64,000 bases of DNA. Origin: Haematobia irritans. Taxonomy: Eukaryota; Arthropoda; Insecta; Diptera; Muscidae. The notes beneath the pieces are model-generated. The model saw only the letters and a list, made by a program, of their open reading frames with translations, was not told the origin of the DNA and searched no databases. The position numbers were made by a program, and so were the translations under genes. Positions 25,601 through 38,825 of this stretch are shown piece after piece. Location: NCBI RefSeq assembly GCF_050003625.1, contig NC_134397.1, forward strand, positions 192,283,063-192,347,062, in the 5' to 3' direction. The first letter of the stretch is position 1; every line of letters starts with the position of its first letter.

Positions 25601-27304
25601 AATTTTTTTAGGTTTTGGGTGGATTTTTCAATTTTTTGGGGGTGGTCACGAATTAAAGTCCTTTTCGCTCTAGGACGCTTAGTTTAGGAGATATGGGCAA
25701 AAGAAGTTTTTCATATAAAAATTTAAATTTTTTTAGGTTTTGGGTGGATTTTTCAATTTTTTGGGGGTGGTCACGAATTAAAGTCCTTTTCGCTCTAGGA
25801 CGCTTAGTTTAGGAGATATGGGCAAAAGAAGTTTTTCATATAAAAATTTCAATTTTTTTAGGTTTTGGGTGGATTTTTCAATTTTTTGGGGATGGTCACG
25901 AATTAAAGTCCTTTTCGCTCTAGGACGCTTAGTTTAGGAGATATGGGCAAAAGAAGTTTTTCATATAAAAATTGCAATTTTTTTAGGTTTTGGGTGGATT
26001 TTTCAATTTTTTGGGGGTGGTCACGAATTATAGTCCTTTTCGCTCTAGGACGCTTAGTTTAGGAGATATGGACAAAAGAAGTTTTTCATATAAAAATTTC
26101 AATTTTTTTTAGGTTTTGGGTGGATTTTTCAATTTTTTGGGGGTGGTCACGAATTAAAGTCCTTTTCGCTCTAGGACGCTTAGTTTAGGAGATATGGGCA
26201 AAAGAAGTTTTTCATATAAAAATTGCAGTTTTTTTAGGTTTTGGGTGGATTTTTCAATTTTTTGGGGGTGGTCACGAATTATCGTCCTTTTCGCTCTAGG
26301 ACGCATATTTGAGGAGATATGGGCAAAATAAATTTTTCATATAAAAATTTAAATTTTTTTAGGTTTTGGGTGGATTTTTCAATTTTTTGGGGATGGTCAC
26401 GCATTAAAGTCCTTTTAGCTCTAGGACGCTTAGTTTAGGAGATACGGGCAAAAGAAGTTTTTGATATAAAAATTTCAATTTTTTTAGGTTTTGGGTGGAT
26501 TTTTCAATTTTTTGGGGGTGGTCACGAATTAAAGTCCTTTTCGCTCTAGGACGCTTAGTTTAGGAGATATGGGCAAAAGAAGTTTTTCATATAAAAATTT
26601 CAATTTTTTTAGGTTTTGGGTGGATTTTTCAATTTTTTTGGGGTGGTCAGGAATTAAAGTCCTTTTCGCTCTAGGACGCATATTTAAGGAGATATGGGCA
26701 AAAGAAGTTTTTCATATAAAAATTTAAATTTTTTAGATTTTGGGTGGATTTTTCAATTTTTTGGGGGTGGTCGCGAATTAAAGTCCTTTTCGCTCTAGGA
26801 CGCATATTTAAGGAGATATGGGCAAAAGAAGTTTTTCATATAAAAATTTCAATTTTTTTAGGTTTTGGGTGGATTTTTCAATTTTTTGGGGGTGGTCACG
26901 AATTAAAGTCCTTTTCGCTCTAGGACGCTTAGTTTAGGAGATATGGGCAAAAGAAGTTTTTCATATAAAAATTGCAATTTTTTTAGGTTTTGGGTGGATT
27001 TTTCAATTTTTTGGGGGTGGTCACGAATTAAAGTCCTTTTCGCTCTAGGACGCATATTTGAGGAGATATGGGCAAAATAAATTTTTCATATAAAAATTTA
27101 AATTTTTTTAGGTTTTGGGTGGATTTTTCAATTTTTTGGGGATGGTCACGAATTAAAGTCCTTTTAGCTCTAGGACGCTTAGTTTAGGAGATACGGGCAA
27201 AAGAAGTTTTTGATATAAAAATTTCAATTTTTTTAGGTTTTGGGTGGATTTTTCAATTTTTTGGGGGTGGTCACGAATTAAAGTCCTTTTCGCTCTAGGA
27301 CGCT

Positions 27305-27805
27305 TAGTTTAGGAGATATGGGCAAAAGAAGTTTTTCATATAAAAATTTAAATTTTTTTAGGTTTTGGGTGGATTTTTCAATTTTTTGGGGGTGGTCACG
27401 AATTAAAGTTCTTTTCGCTCTAGGACGCTTAGTTTAGGAGATATGGACAAAAGAAGTTTTTCATATAAAAATTTCAATTTTTTTAGGTTTTGGGTGGATT
27501 TTTCAATTTTTTGGGGGTGGTCACGAATTAAAGTCCTTTTCGCTCTAGGACGCTTAGTTTAGGAGATATGGGCAAAAGAAGTTTTTCATATAAAAATTTA
27601 AATTTTTTTAGGTTTTGGGTGGATTTTTCAATTTTTTGGGGGTGGTCACGAATTAAAGTCCTTTTCGCTCTAGGACGCTTAGTTTAGGAGATATGGACAA
27701 AAGAAGTTTTTCATATAAAAATTTCAATTTTTTTAGGTTTTGGGTGGATTTTTCAATTTTTTGGGGGTGGTCACGAATTAAAGTCCTTTTCGCTCTAGGA
27801 CGCTT
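27305..27805 (+). repeat. Recent two-monomer (250-bp) tandem duplication
   Basis: GATATGGACAAAAG, a G-to-A change in the usual GATATGGGCAAAAG, occurs at about 27443 and again at 27693, exactly 250 bp apart. In both it follows a TTTAAATT monomer and is itself a TTTCAATT monomer. The two copies look identical except for AAAGTTCTTTTC versus AAAGTCCTTTTC. The same GGACAAAAG variant also appears near 26069, so the dimer probably came from that lineage. Confidence 0.75.
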
Positions 27806-29425
27806 AGTTTAGGAGATATGGGCAAAAGAAGTTTTTCATATAAAAATTGCAGTTTTTTTAGGTTTTGGGTGGATTTTTCAATTTTTTGGGGGTGGTCACG
27901 AATTATCGTCCTTTTCGCTCTAGGACGCATATTTGAGGAGATATGGGCAAAATAAATTTTTCATATAAAAATTTAAATTTTTTTAGGTTTTGGGTGGATT
28001 TTTCAATTTTTTGGGGATGGTCACGAATTAAAGTCCTTTTAGCTCTAGGACGCTTAGTTTAGGAGATACGGGCAAAAGAAGTTTTTGATATAAAAATTTC
28101 AATTTTTTTAGGTTTTGGGTGGATTTTTCAATTTTTTGGGGGTGGTCACGAATTAAAGTCATTTTCGCTCTAGGACGCTTAGTTTAGGAGATATGGGCAA
28201 AAGAAGTTTTTCATATAAAAATTTCAATTTTTTTAGGTTTTGGGTGGATTTTTCAATTTTTTTGGGGTGGTCAGGAATTAAAGTCCTTTTCGCTCTAGGA
28301 CGCATATTTAAGGAGATATGGGCAAAAGAAGTTTTTCATATAAAAATTTCAATTTTTTAGATTTTGGGTGGATTTTTCAATTTTTTGGGGGTGGTCGCGA
28401 ATTAAAGTCCTTTTCGCTCTAGGACGCATATTTAAGGAGATATGGGCAAAAGAAGTTTTTCATATAAAAATTTCAATTTTTTTAGGTTTTGGGTGGATTT
28501 TTCAATTTTTTGGGGGTGGTCACGAATTAAATTCCTTTTCGCTCTAGGACGCTTAGTTTAGGAGATATGGGCAAAAGAAGTTTTTCATATAAAAATTGCA
28601 ATTTTTTTAGGTTTTGGGTGGATTTTTCAATTTTTTGGGGGTGGTCACGAATTAAAGTCCTTTTCGCTCTAGGACGCATATTTGAGGAGATATGGGCAAA
28701 ATAAATTTTTCATATAAAAATTTAAATTTTTTTAGGTTTTGGGTGGATTTTTCAATTTTTTGGGGGTGGTCACGAATTAAAGTTCTTTTCGCTCTAGGAC
28801 GCTTAGTTTAGGAGATATGGGCAAAAGAAGTTTTTCATATAAAAATTTAAATTTTTTTAGGTTTTGGGTGGATTTTTCAATTTTTTGGGGGTGGCCACGA
28901 ATTAAAGTCCTTTTCGCTCTAGGACGCTTAGTTTAGGAGATATGGGCAAAAGAAGTTTTTCATATAAAAATTTCAATTTTTTTAGGTTTTGGGTGGATTT
29001 TTCAATTTTTTGGGGGTGGTCACGAATTAAAGTCCTTTTCGCTCTAGGACGCTTAGTTTAGGAGATATGGGCAAAAGAAGTTTTTCATATAAAAATTGCA
29101 GTTTTTTTAGGTTTTGGGTGGATTTTTCAATTTTTTGGGGGTGGTCACGAATTATCGTCCTTTTCGCTCTAGGACGCATATTTGAGGAGATATGGGCAAA
29201 ATAAATTTTTCATATAAAAATTTAAATTTTTTTAGGTTTTGGGTGGATTTTTCAATTTTTTGGGGATGGTCACGAATTAAAGTCCTTTTAGCTCTAGGAC
29301 GCTTAGTTTAGGAGATACGGGCAAAAGAAGTTTTTGATATAAAAATTTCAATTTTTTTAGGTTTTGGGTGGATTTTTCAATTTTTTGGGGGTGGTCACGA
29401 ATTAAAGTCCTTTTCGCTCTAGGAC

Positions 29426-29550
29426 GCTTAGTTTAGGAGATATGGGCAAAAGAAGTTTTTCATATAAAAATTTCAATTTTTTTAGGTTTTGGGTGGATTT
29501 TTCAATTTTTTGGGGGTGGTCACGAATTAAAGTCCTTTTCGCTCTAGGAC
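29426..29550 (+). repeat. Reference (consensus-type) monomer
   Basis: This copy matches the consensus I derived by eye and is a useful phase reference, taking position 1 as the G of the linker GCTTAG. Base count is 51 T, 32 A, 29 G, 13 C. Order within the unit: linker (1-14), GATATGGGC (14-22), purine stretch (23-30), CATATAAAAATT (36-47), T7 run (52-58), GGTTTTGGGTGG (60-71), second T run (81-86), GGGGGTGG (87-94), near-palindrome GTGGTCAC (91-98), GAATTAAAG (99-107) and CCTTTTCGCTCTAGGAC (109-125). It holds three CpG sites: in CACGAA, TTCGCT and the GACGCT junction with the next monomer. Because 125 is not a multiple of three, the reading frame shifts at every monomer. Confidence 0.95.
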
Positions 29551-31099
29551 GCTTAGTTTAGGAGATATGGGCAAAAGAAGTTTTTCATATAAAAATTGCA
29601 ATTTTTTTAGGTTTTGGGTGGATTTTTCAATTTTTTGGGGGTGGTCACGAATTAAAGTCCTTTTCGCTCTAGGACGCATATTTGAGGAGATATGGGCAAA
29701 ATAAATTTTTCATATAAAAATTTAAATTTTTTTAGGTTTTGGGTGGATTTTTCAATTTTTTGGGGGTGGTCACGAATTAAAGTTCTTTTCGCTCTAGGAC
29801 GCTTAGTTTAGGAGATATGGGCAAAAGAAGTTTTTCATATAAAAATTTAAATTTTTTTAGGTTTTGGGTGGATTTTTCAATTTTTTGGGGGTGGCCACGA
29901 ATTAAAGTCCTTTTCGCTCTAGGACGCTTAGTTTAGGAGATATGGGCAAAAGAAGTTTTTCATATAAAAATTTCAATTTTTTTAGGTTTTGGGTGGATTT
30001 TTCAATTTTTTGGGGGTGGTCACGAATTAAAGTCCTTTTCGCTCTAGGACGCTTAGTTTAGGAGATATGGGCAAAAGAAGTTTTTCATATAAAAATTGCA
30101 GTTTTTTTAGGTTTTGGGTGGATTTTTCAATTTTTTGGGGGTGGTCACGAATTATCGTCCTTTTCGCTCTAGGACGCATATTTGAGGAGATATGGGCAAA
30201 ATAAATTTTTCATATAAAAATTTAAATTTTTTTAGGTTTTGGGTGGATTTTTCAATTTTTTGGGGATGGTCACGAATTAAAGTCCTTTTAGCTCTAGGAC
30301 GCTTAGTTTAGGAGATACGGGCAAAAGAAGTTTTTGATATAAAAATTTCAATTTTTTTAGGTTTTGGGTGGATTTTTCAATTTTTTGGGGGTGGTCACGA
30401 ATTAAAGTCCTTTTCGCTCTAGGACGCTTAGTTTAGGAGATATGGGCAAAAGAAGTTTTTCATATAAAAATTTCAATTTTTTTAGGTTTTGGGTGGATTT
30501 TTCAATTTTTTTGGGGTGGTCAGGAATTAAAGTCCTTTTCGCTCTAGGACGCATATTTAAGGAGATATGGGCAAAAGAAGTTTTTCATATAAAAATTTCA
30601 ATTTTTTAGATTTTGGGTGGATTTTTCAATTTTTTGGGGGTGGTCGCGAATTAAAGTCCTTTTCGCTCTAGGACGCATATTTAAGGAGATATGGGCAAAA
30701 GAAGTTTTTCATATAAAAATTTCAATTTTTTTAGGTTTTGGGTGGATTTTTCAATTTTTTGGGGGTGGTCACGAATTAAAGTCCTTTTCGCTCTAGGACG
30801 CTTAGTTTAGGAGATATGGGCAAAAGAAGTTTTTCATATAAAAATTGCAATTTTTTTAGGTTTTGGGTGGATTTTTCAATTTTTTGGGGGCGGTCACGAA
30901 TTAAAGTCCTTTTCGCTCTAGGACGCATATTTGAGGAGATATGGGCAAAATAAATTTTTCATATAAAAATTTAAATTTTTTTAGGTTTTGGGTGGATTTT
31001 TCAATTTTTTGGGGGTGGTCACGAATTAAAGTTCTTTTCGCTCTAGGACGCTTAGTTTAGGAGATATGGGCAAAAGAAGTTTTTGATATAAAAATTTTA

Positions 31100-33130
31100 A
31101 TTTTTTTAGGTTTTGAGCGGATTTTTCAATTTTTTGGGGGTGGTCACGAATTAAAGTCCTTTTCGCTCTAGGACGCTTAGTTTGGGAGATATGGGCAAAA
31201 GAAGTTTTTCATATAAAAATTTCAATTTTTTTAGGTTTTGGGTGGATTTTTCAATTTTTTTGGGGTGGTCAGGAATTTAAGTCCTTTTCGCTCTAGGACG
31301 CATATTTAAGGTGATATGGGCAAAAGAAGTTTTTCATATAAAAATTTAATTTTTTTTAGATTTTGGGTGGATTTTTCAATTTTTTGGGGGTGGTCACGAA
31401 TTAAAGTCCTTTTCGCTCTAGGACGCATATTTAAGGAGACATGGGCAAAAGAAGTTTTTCATATAAAAATTTCAATTTTTTTAGGTTTTGGGTGGATTTT
31501 TCAATTTGTTGGGGGTGGTCACGAATTAAAGTCCTTTTCGCTCTAGGACGCTTAGTTTAGGAGATATGGGCAAAAGAAGTTTTTCATATAAAAATTTAAA
31601 TTTTTTTAGGTTTTGGGTGGATTTTTCAATTTTTTTGGGGTGGTCAGGAATTAAAGTCCTTTTCGCTCTAGGACGCATATTTAAGGAGATATGGGCAAAA
31701 GAAGTTTTTCATATAAAAATTTCAATTTTTTTAGGTTTTGGGTGGATTTTTAAATTGTTTGGGGATGGTCACGAATTAAAGTCCTTTTCGCTCTAGGACG
31801 CTTATTTAGGGAGATATGGGCAAAAGAGGTTTTCATATAAAAATTTAAATTTTTTTAGGTTTTGGGTGGATTTTTCAATTTTTTGGGGGTGGTCACGAAT
31901 TAAAGTCCTTTTCGCTCTAGGACGCTTAGTTTAGGAGATATGGGCAAAAGAAGTTTTTCATATAAAAATTTCAATTTTTTTAGGTTTTGGGTGGATTTTT
32001 CAATTTTTTTGGGGTGGTCAGGAATTAAAGTCCTTTTCGCTCTAGGACGCATATTTAAGGAGATATGGGCAAAAGAAGTTTTTCATATAAAAATTTCAAT
32101 TTTGTTAGGTTTTGGGTGGATTTTTCAATTTTTTGGGGGTGGTCACGAATTAAAGTCCTTTTCGCTCTAGGACGCTTAGTTTAGGAGATATGGGCAAAAG
32201 AAGTTTTTCATATAAAAATTGCAATTTTTTTAGGTTTTGGGTGGATTTTTCAATTTTTTGGGGGTGGTCACGAATTAAAGTCCTTTTCGCTCTAGGACGC
32301 TTAGTTTGGGAGATATGGGCAAAAGAAGTTTTTCATATAAAAATTGCAATTTTTTTAGGTTTTGGGTGGATTTTTCAATTTTTTGGGGGTGGTCACGAAT
32401 TAAAGTCCTTTTCGCTCTCGGACGCTTAGTTTAGGAGATATGGGCAAAGGAAGTTTTTCATATAAAAATTTCAATTTTTTTAGGTTTTGGGTGGATTTTT
32501 AAATTTTTTGGGGGTGGTCACGAATTAAAGTCCTTTTCGCTCTAAGACGCTTAGTTTAGGAGATATGGGCAAAATAAGTTTTTCATATAAAAATTGCATT
32601 TTTTTTAGGTTTTGGGTGGATTTTTCAATTTTTTGGGGGTGGTCACGAATTAAAGTCCTTTTCGCTCTAGGACGCTTAGTTTAGGAGATATGGGCAAAAG
32701 AAGTTTTTCATATAAAAATTTCAATTTCTTTAGGTTTTGGGTGGATTTTTCAATTTTTTTGGGGTGGTCAGGAATTAAAGTCCTTTTCGCTCTAGGACGC
32801 ATATTTAAGGAGATATGGGCAAAAGAAGTTTTTCATATAAAAATTTCTATTTTTTAGATTTTGGGTGGATTTTTCAATTTTTTGGGGGTGGTCACGAATT
32901 AAAGTCCTTTTCGCTCTAGGACGCATATTTAGGAGATATGGGCAAAAGAGGTTTTCATATAAAAATTTAATTTTTTTTAAGGTTTTGGGTGGATTTTTCA
33001 ATTTTTTGGGGGTGGTCACGAATTAAAGTCCTTTTCGCTCTAGGACGCTTAGTTTAGGAGATATGGGCAAAAGAAGTTTTTCATATAAAAATTTCAATTT
33101 TTTTAGGTTTTGGGTGGATTTTTCAATTTT
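31100..33130 (+). repeat. Satellite monomers with local 250-bp alternation
   Basis: Tandem monomers only. Around 31190-32430, type A and B linkers often alternate, giving a 250-bp rhythm. Part of it (31190-31800) resembles 35810-36420 at an offset of about 4,620 bp, sharing GATATGGGC after a GCATATTTAAGGTG linker and TTTAATTTTTTTTAGATTTTGG-type sequence. Odd single changes include GAGACATGGGC near 31438, GGTTTTGAGCGGATT near 31115, and GCTCTCGGACGC near 32415. A monomer near 32930 has a B linker shortened to GCATATTTAGGAG. Confidence 0.75.
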
Positions 33131-35877
33131 TTTGGGGTGGTCAGGAATTAAAGTCCTTTTCGCTCTAGGACGCATATTTAAGGAGATATGGGCAAAATAA
33201 GTTTTTCATATAAAAATTTCAATTTTTTTAGGTTTTGGGTGGATTTTTCAATTTTTTGGGGGTGGTCACGAATTAAAGTCCTTTTCGCTCTTGGACGCTT
33301 AGTTTAGGAGATATGGGCAAAAGAAGTTTTTCATATAAAAATTTCAATTTTTTTAGGTTTTGGGTGGATTTTTCAAGTTTTTGGGGGTGGTCACGAATTA
33401 AAGTCCTTTTCGCTCTAGGACGCATATTTAAGGAGATATGGGCAAAATAAGTTTTTCATATAAAAATTTCAATTTTTTTAGGTTTTGGGTGGATTTTTCA
33501 ATTTTTTGGGGGTGGTCACGAATTAAAGTCCTTTTCGCTCTAGGACGCTTAGTTTAGGAGATATGGGCAAAAGAAGTTTTTCATATAAAAATTTAAATTT
33601 TTTTAGGTTTTGGGTGGATTTTTCAATTTTTTTGGGGTGGTCAGGAATTAAAGTCCTTTTCGCTCTAGGACGCATATTTAAGGAGATATGGGCAAAAGAA
33701 GTTTTTCATATAAAAATTTCAATTTTTTTAGGTTTTGGGTGGATTTTTCAATTTTTTGGGGGTGGTCACGAATTAAAGTCCTTTTCGCTCTAGGACGCTT
33801 AGTTTAGGAGATATGGGCAAAAGAAGTTTTTCATATAAAAATTGCAATTTTTTTAGGTTTTGGGTGGATTTTTCAATTTTTTGGGGGTGGTCACGAATTA
33901 TAGTCCTTTTCGCTCTAGGACGCATATTTGAGGAGATATGGGCCAAATAAATTTTTCATATAAAAATTTAAATTTTTTTAGGTTTTGGGTGGATTTTTCA
34001 ATTTTTTGGGGATGGTCACGAATTAAAGTCCTTTTAGCTCTAGGACGCTTAGTTTAGGAGATATGGGCAAAAGAAGTTTTTGATATAAAAATTTCAATTT
34101 TTTTAGGTTTTGGGTGGATTTTTCAATTTTTGGGGGTGGTCACGAATTAAAGTCCTTTTCGCTCTAGGACGCTTAGTTTAGGAGATATGGGCAAAAGAAG
34201 TTTTTCATATAAAAATTTAAATTTTTTTAGGTTTTGGGTGGATTTTTCAATTTTTTTGGGGTGGTCAGGAATTAAAGTCCTTTTCGCTCTAGGACGCATA
34301 TTTAAGGAGATATGGGCAAAAGAAGTTTTTGATATAAAAATTTCAATTTTTTTAGGTTTTGGGTGGATTTTTCAATTTTTTGGGGGTGGTCACGAATTAA
34401 AGTCCTTTTCGCTCTAGGACGCTTAGTTTGGGAGATATGGGCAAAAGAAGTTTTTCATATAAAAATTTCAATTTTTTTAGGTTTTGGGTGGATTTTTCAA
34501 TTTTTTGGGGGTGGTCAGGAATTAAAGTCCTTTTCGCTCTAGGACGCATATTTAAGGAGATATGGGCAAAATAAGTTTTTCATATAAAAATTTCAATTTT
34601 TTTAGGTTTTGGGTGGATTTTTCAATTTTTTGGGGGTGGTCACGAATTAAAGTCCTTTTCGCTCTTGGACGCTTAGTTTAGGAGATATGGGCAAAAGAAG
34701 TTTTTCATATAAAAATTTCAATTTTTTTAGGTTTTGGGTGGATTTTTCAAATTTTTGGGGGTGGTCACGAATTAAAGTCCTTTTCGCTCTAGGACGCATA
34801 TTTAAGGAGATATGGGCAAAATAAGTTTTTCATATAAAAATTTCAATTTTTTTAGGTTTTGGGTGGATTTTTCAATTTTTTGGGGGTGGTCACGAATTAA
34901 AGTCCTTTTCGCTCTAGGACGCTTAGTTTAGGAGATATGGGCAAAAGAAGTTTTTCATATAAAAATTTAAATTTTTTTAGGTTTTGGGTGGATTTTTCAA
35001 TTTTTTTGGGGTGGTCAGGAATTAAAGTCCTTTTCGCTCTAGGACGCATATTTAAGGAGATATGGGCAAAAGAAGTTTTTCATATAAAAATTTCAATTTT
35101 TTTAGGTTTTGGGTGGATTTTTCAATTTTTTGGGGGTGGTCACGAATTAAAGTCCTTTTCGCTCTAGGATGCTTAGTTTAGGAGATATGGGCAAAAGAAG
35201 TTTTTCATATAAAAATTGCAATTTTTTTAGGTTTTGGGTGGATTTTTCAATTTTTTGGGGGTGGTCACGAATTATAGTCCTTTTCGCTCTAGGACGCATA
35301 TTTGAGGAGATATGGGCCAAATAAATTTTTCATATAAAAATTTAAATTTTTTTAGGTTTTGGGTGGATTTTTCAATTTTTTGGGGATGGTCACGAATTAA
35401 AGTCCTTTTAGCTCTAGGACGCTTAGTTTAGGAGATATGGGCAAAAGAAGTTTTTGATATAAAAATTTCAATTTTTTTAGGTTTTGGGTGGATTTTTCAA
35501 TTTTTGGGGGTGGTCACGAATTAAAGTCATTTTCGCTCTAGCACGCTTAGTTTAGGAGATATGGGCAAAAGAAGTTTTTCATATAAAAATTTAAATTTTT
35601 TTAGGTTTTGGGTGGATTTTTCAATTTTTTTGGGGTGGTCAGGAATTAAAGTCCTTTTCGCTCTAGGACGCACATTTAAGGAGATATGGGCAAAAGAAGT
35701 TTTTGATATAAAAATTTCAATTTTTTTAGGTTTTGGGTGGATTTTTCAATTTTTTGGGGGTGGTCACGAATTAAAGTCCTTTTCGCTCTAGGACGCTTAG
35801 TTTGGGAGATATGGGCAAAAGAAGTTTTTCATATAAAAATTTCAATTTTTTTAGGTTTTGGGTGGATTTTTCAATTT
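33130..35877 (+). repeat. Tandem duplication, 1,374-bp unit (11 monomers)
   Basis: Blocks 33130-34503 and 34504-35877 match at a constant 1,374-bp offset. Shared private marks are GCTCTTGGACGC (near 33291 and 34665), GGGCCAAATAAA (near 33951 and 35326), and a monomer with only five Ts before the GGGGGTGG run (near 34131 and 35505). Differences are few, for example CAAGTTTTTGG versus CAAATTTTTGG, CCTTTTCGC versus CATTTTCGC near 35528, and GCATATTT versus GCACATTT near 35671. The duplication is therefore fairly young. It is directly tandem, as unequal exchange would leave. Confidence 0.82.
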
Positions 35878-38640
35878 TTTGGGGGTGGTCAGGAATTAAA
35901 GTCCTTTTCGCTCTAGGACGCATATTTAAGGTGATATGGGCAAAAGAAGTTTTTCATATAAAAATTTAATTTTTTTTAGATTTTGGGTGGATTTTTCAAT
36001 TTTTTGGGGGTGGTCACGAATTAAAGTCCTTTTCGCTCTAGGACGCATATTTAAGGAGATATGGGCAAAAGAAGTTTTTCATATAAAAAGTTCAATTTTT
36101 TTAGGTTTTGGGTGGATTTTTCAATTTTTTGGGGGTGGTCACGAATTAAAGTCCTTTTCGCTCTAGGACGCTTAGTTTAGGAGATATGGGCAAAAGAAGT
36201 TTTTCATATAAAAATTTAAATTTTTTTAGGTTTTGGGTGGATTTTTCAATTTTTTTGGGGTGGTCAGGAATTAAAGTCCTTTTCGCTCTAGGACGCATAT
36301 TTAAGGAGATATGGGCAAAAGAAGTTTTTCATATAAAAATTTCAATTTTTTTAGGTTTTGGGTGGATTTTTCAATTTTTTGGGGGTGGTCACGAATTAAA
36401 GTCCTTTTCGCTCTAGGACGCTTAGTTTAGGAGATATGGGCAAAAGAAGTTTTTGATATAAAAATTAAAATTTTTTTAGGTTTTGGGTGGATTTTTCAAT
36501 TTTTTGGGGGTGGTCACGAATTATAGTCCTTTTCGCTCTAGGACGCATATTTGAGGAGATATGGGCCAAATAAATTTTTCATATAAAAATTTAAATTTTT
36601 TTAGGTTTTGGGTGGATTTTTCAATTTTTTGGGGATGGTCACGAATTAAAGTCCTTTTAGCTCTAGGACGCTTAGTTTAGCAGATATGGGCAAAAGAAGT
36701 TTTTGATATAAAAATTAAAATTTTTTTAGGTTTTGGGTGGATTTTTCAATTTTTTTGGGGTGGTCAGGAATTAAAGTCCTTTTCGCTCTAGGACGCATAT
36801 TTAAGGAGATATGGGCAAAAGAAGTTTTTCATATAAAAATTTCAATTTTTTTAGGTTTTGGGTGGATTTTTCAATTTTTTGGGGGTGGTCACGAATTAAA
36901 GTCCTTTTCGCTCTAGGACGCATATTTAAGGAGATATGGGCAAAAGAGGTTTTCATATAAAAATTTAATTTTTTTTAAGGTTTTGGGTGGATTTTTCAAT
37001 TTTTTGGGGGTGGTCACGAATTAAAGTCCTTTTCGCTCTAGGACGCTTAGTTTAGGAGATATGGGCAAAAGAAGTTTTTCATATAACAATTTAAATTTTT
37101 TTAGGTTTTGGGTGGATTTTTCAATTTTTTGGGGGTGGTCAGGAATTAAAGTCCTTTTCGCTCTAGGACGCATATTTAAGGAGATATGGGCAAAAGAAGT
37201 TTTTCATATCAAAATTTCAATTTTTTTAGGTTTTGGGTGGATTTTTCAATTTTTTGGGGGTGGTCACGAATTAAAGTCCTTTTCGCTCTAGGCCGCTTAG
37301 TTTAGCAGATATGGGCAAAAGAAGTTTTTGATATAAAAATTTTAATTTTTTTAGGTTTTGGGTGGATTTTTCAATTTTTTGGGGGTGGTCACGAATTAAA
37401 GTCCTTTTCGCTCTAGGACGCATATTTAAGGAGATATGGGCAAAAGAAGTTTTTCATATAAAAATTTCAATTTTTTTAGATTTTGGGTGGATTTTTCAAT
37501 TTTTTGGGGGTGGTCACGAATTAAAGTCCTTTTCGCTCTAGGACGTATATTTAAGGAGATATGGGCAAAATAAGTTTTTCATATAAAAATTTCAATTTTT
37601 TTAGGTTTTGGGTGGATTTTTCAATTTTTTGGGGGTGGTCACGAATTAGTCCTTTTCGCTCTAGGACGCTTAGTTTAGGAGATATGGGCAAAAGAAGTTT
37701 TTCATATAAAAATTTAAATTTTTTTAGGTTTTGGGTGGATTTTTCAATTTTTTTGGGGTGGTCAGGAATTAAAGTCCTTTTCGCTCTAGGACGCATATTT
37801 AAGGAGATATGGGCAAAAGAAGTTTTTCATATAAAAATTTCAATTTTTTTAGGTTTTGGGTGGATTTTTCAATTTTTTGGGGGTGGTCACGAATTAAAGT
37901 CCTTTTCGCTCTAGGACGCTTAGTTTAGGAGATATGGGCAAAAGAAGTTTTTCATATAAAAATTGCATTTTTTTTAGGTTTTGGGTGGATTTTTCAATTT
38001 TTTGGGGGTGGTCACGAATTATAGTCCTTTTCGCTCTAGGACGCATATTTGAGGAGATATGGGCCAAATAAATTTTTCATATAAAAATTTAAATTTTTTT
38101 AGGTTTTGGGTGGATTTTTCAATTTTTTGGGGATGGTCACGAATTAAAGTCCTTTTAGCTCTAGGACGCTTAGTTTAGGAGATATGGGCAAAAGAAGTTT
38201 TTGATATAAAAATTTCAATTTTTTTAGGTTTTGGGTGGATTTTTCAATTTTTTGGGGGTGGTCACGAATTAAAGTCCTTTTCGCTCTAGGACGCTTAGTT
38301 TAGGAGATATGGGCAAAAGAAGTTTTTCATATAAAAATTTAAATTTTTTTAGGTTTTGGGTGGATTTTTCAATTTTTTTGGGGTGGTCAGGAATTAAAGT
38401 CCTTTTCGCTCTAGGACGCATATTTAAGGAGATATGGGCAAAAGAAGTTTTTTTATATAAAAATTTCAATTTTTTTAGGTTTTGGGTGGATTTTTAAATT
38501 TTTTGGGGATGGTCACGAATTAAAGTCCTTTTCGCTCTAGGACGCATATTTAGGGAGATATGGGCAAAAGAGGTTTTCATATAAAAATTTAAATTTTTTT
38601 AGGTTTTGGGTGGATTTTTCAATTTTTTGGGGGTGGTCAC
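35878..38640 (+). repeat. Satellite monomers with repeated GGGCCAAATAAA module
   Basis: Tandem monomers only. The GGGCCAAATAAA marker recurs near 36566 and 38066, linking this stretch to the 33-36 kb block and to later copies near 42896, 47090 and 62831. A rare CAGATATGGGC (G-to-C) occurs near 36680 and again near 37310. Near 37646 a 2-bp loss turns GAATTAAAGTCC into GAATTAGTCC. That loss is the only reason for an unusually long open frame there; it is not evidence of a gene. Confidence 0.75.
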
Positions 38641-38792
38641 GAATTAAAGTCCTTTTCGCTCTAGGACGCTTAGTTTAGGAGATATGGGCAAAAGAAGTTT
38701 TTCATATAAAAATTTAAATTATTTTAGGTTTTGGGTGGATTTTTCAATTTTTTGGGGGTGGTCACGAATTAAAGTCCTTTTCGCTCTAGGAC

Positions 38793-38825
38793 GCTTAGTT
38801 TAGGAGATATGGGCAAAAGAAGGAC
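38793..38825 (+). repeat. Truncated 33-bp monomer
   Basis: Between linker starts at 38793 and 38826 there are only 33 bp: the first ~28-30 bases of a monomer joined directly to its last few (GGGCAAAAGA then AGGACGCTTAG). About 92 bp are missing. A short shared AG at the junction makes the exact breakpoint ambiguous. It sits between two monomers that both carry TTTAAATTATTTTAGG (marker A at 38721 and 38879), 158 bp apart. The fragment therefore probably arose together with a local 158-bp duplication. Confidence 0.9.

Larger units (their letters stand above)
25600..31100 (+). repeat. Nested higher-order repeats (1,623, 1,250 and 1,000 bp)
   Basis: The private variant AATTATCGTCC occurs at about 26279, 27902, 29152 and 30152, giving spacings of 1,623, 1,250 and 1,000 bp, or 13, 10 and 8 monomers. 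Each is followed by the same module: GCATATTTGAGG linker, AATAAATTTTTC, GGGGATGG, TTTTAGCTCTAGG and GATACGGGC. GGTGGCCACG recurs at 28892 and 29892, 1,000 bp apart. GGTCGCGAATT occurs near 26770, 28393 and 30645. The pattern fits an 8-monomer duplication inside an older 18-monomer copy. Type A linkers, which contain an in-frame TAG, are common here, and open frames of 60 codons or more are absent between about 25.6 and 31.3 kb. Confidence 0.75.

Noticed and set aside
37561..37914. 117-codon open frame, the longest in the window
   Set aside because: It exists because a 2-bp loss near 37646 removes a stop and rephases the satellite. It consists of the same translated monomer fragments.
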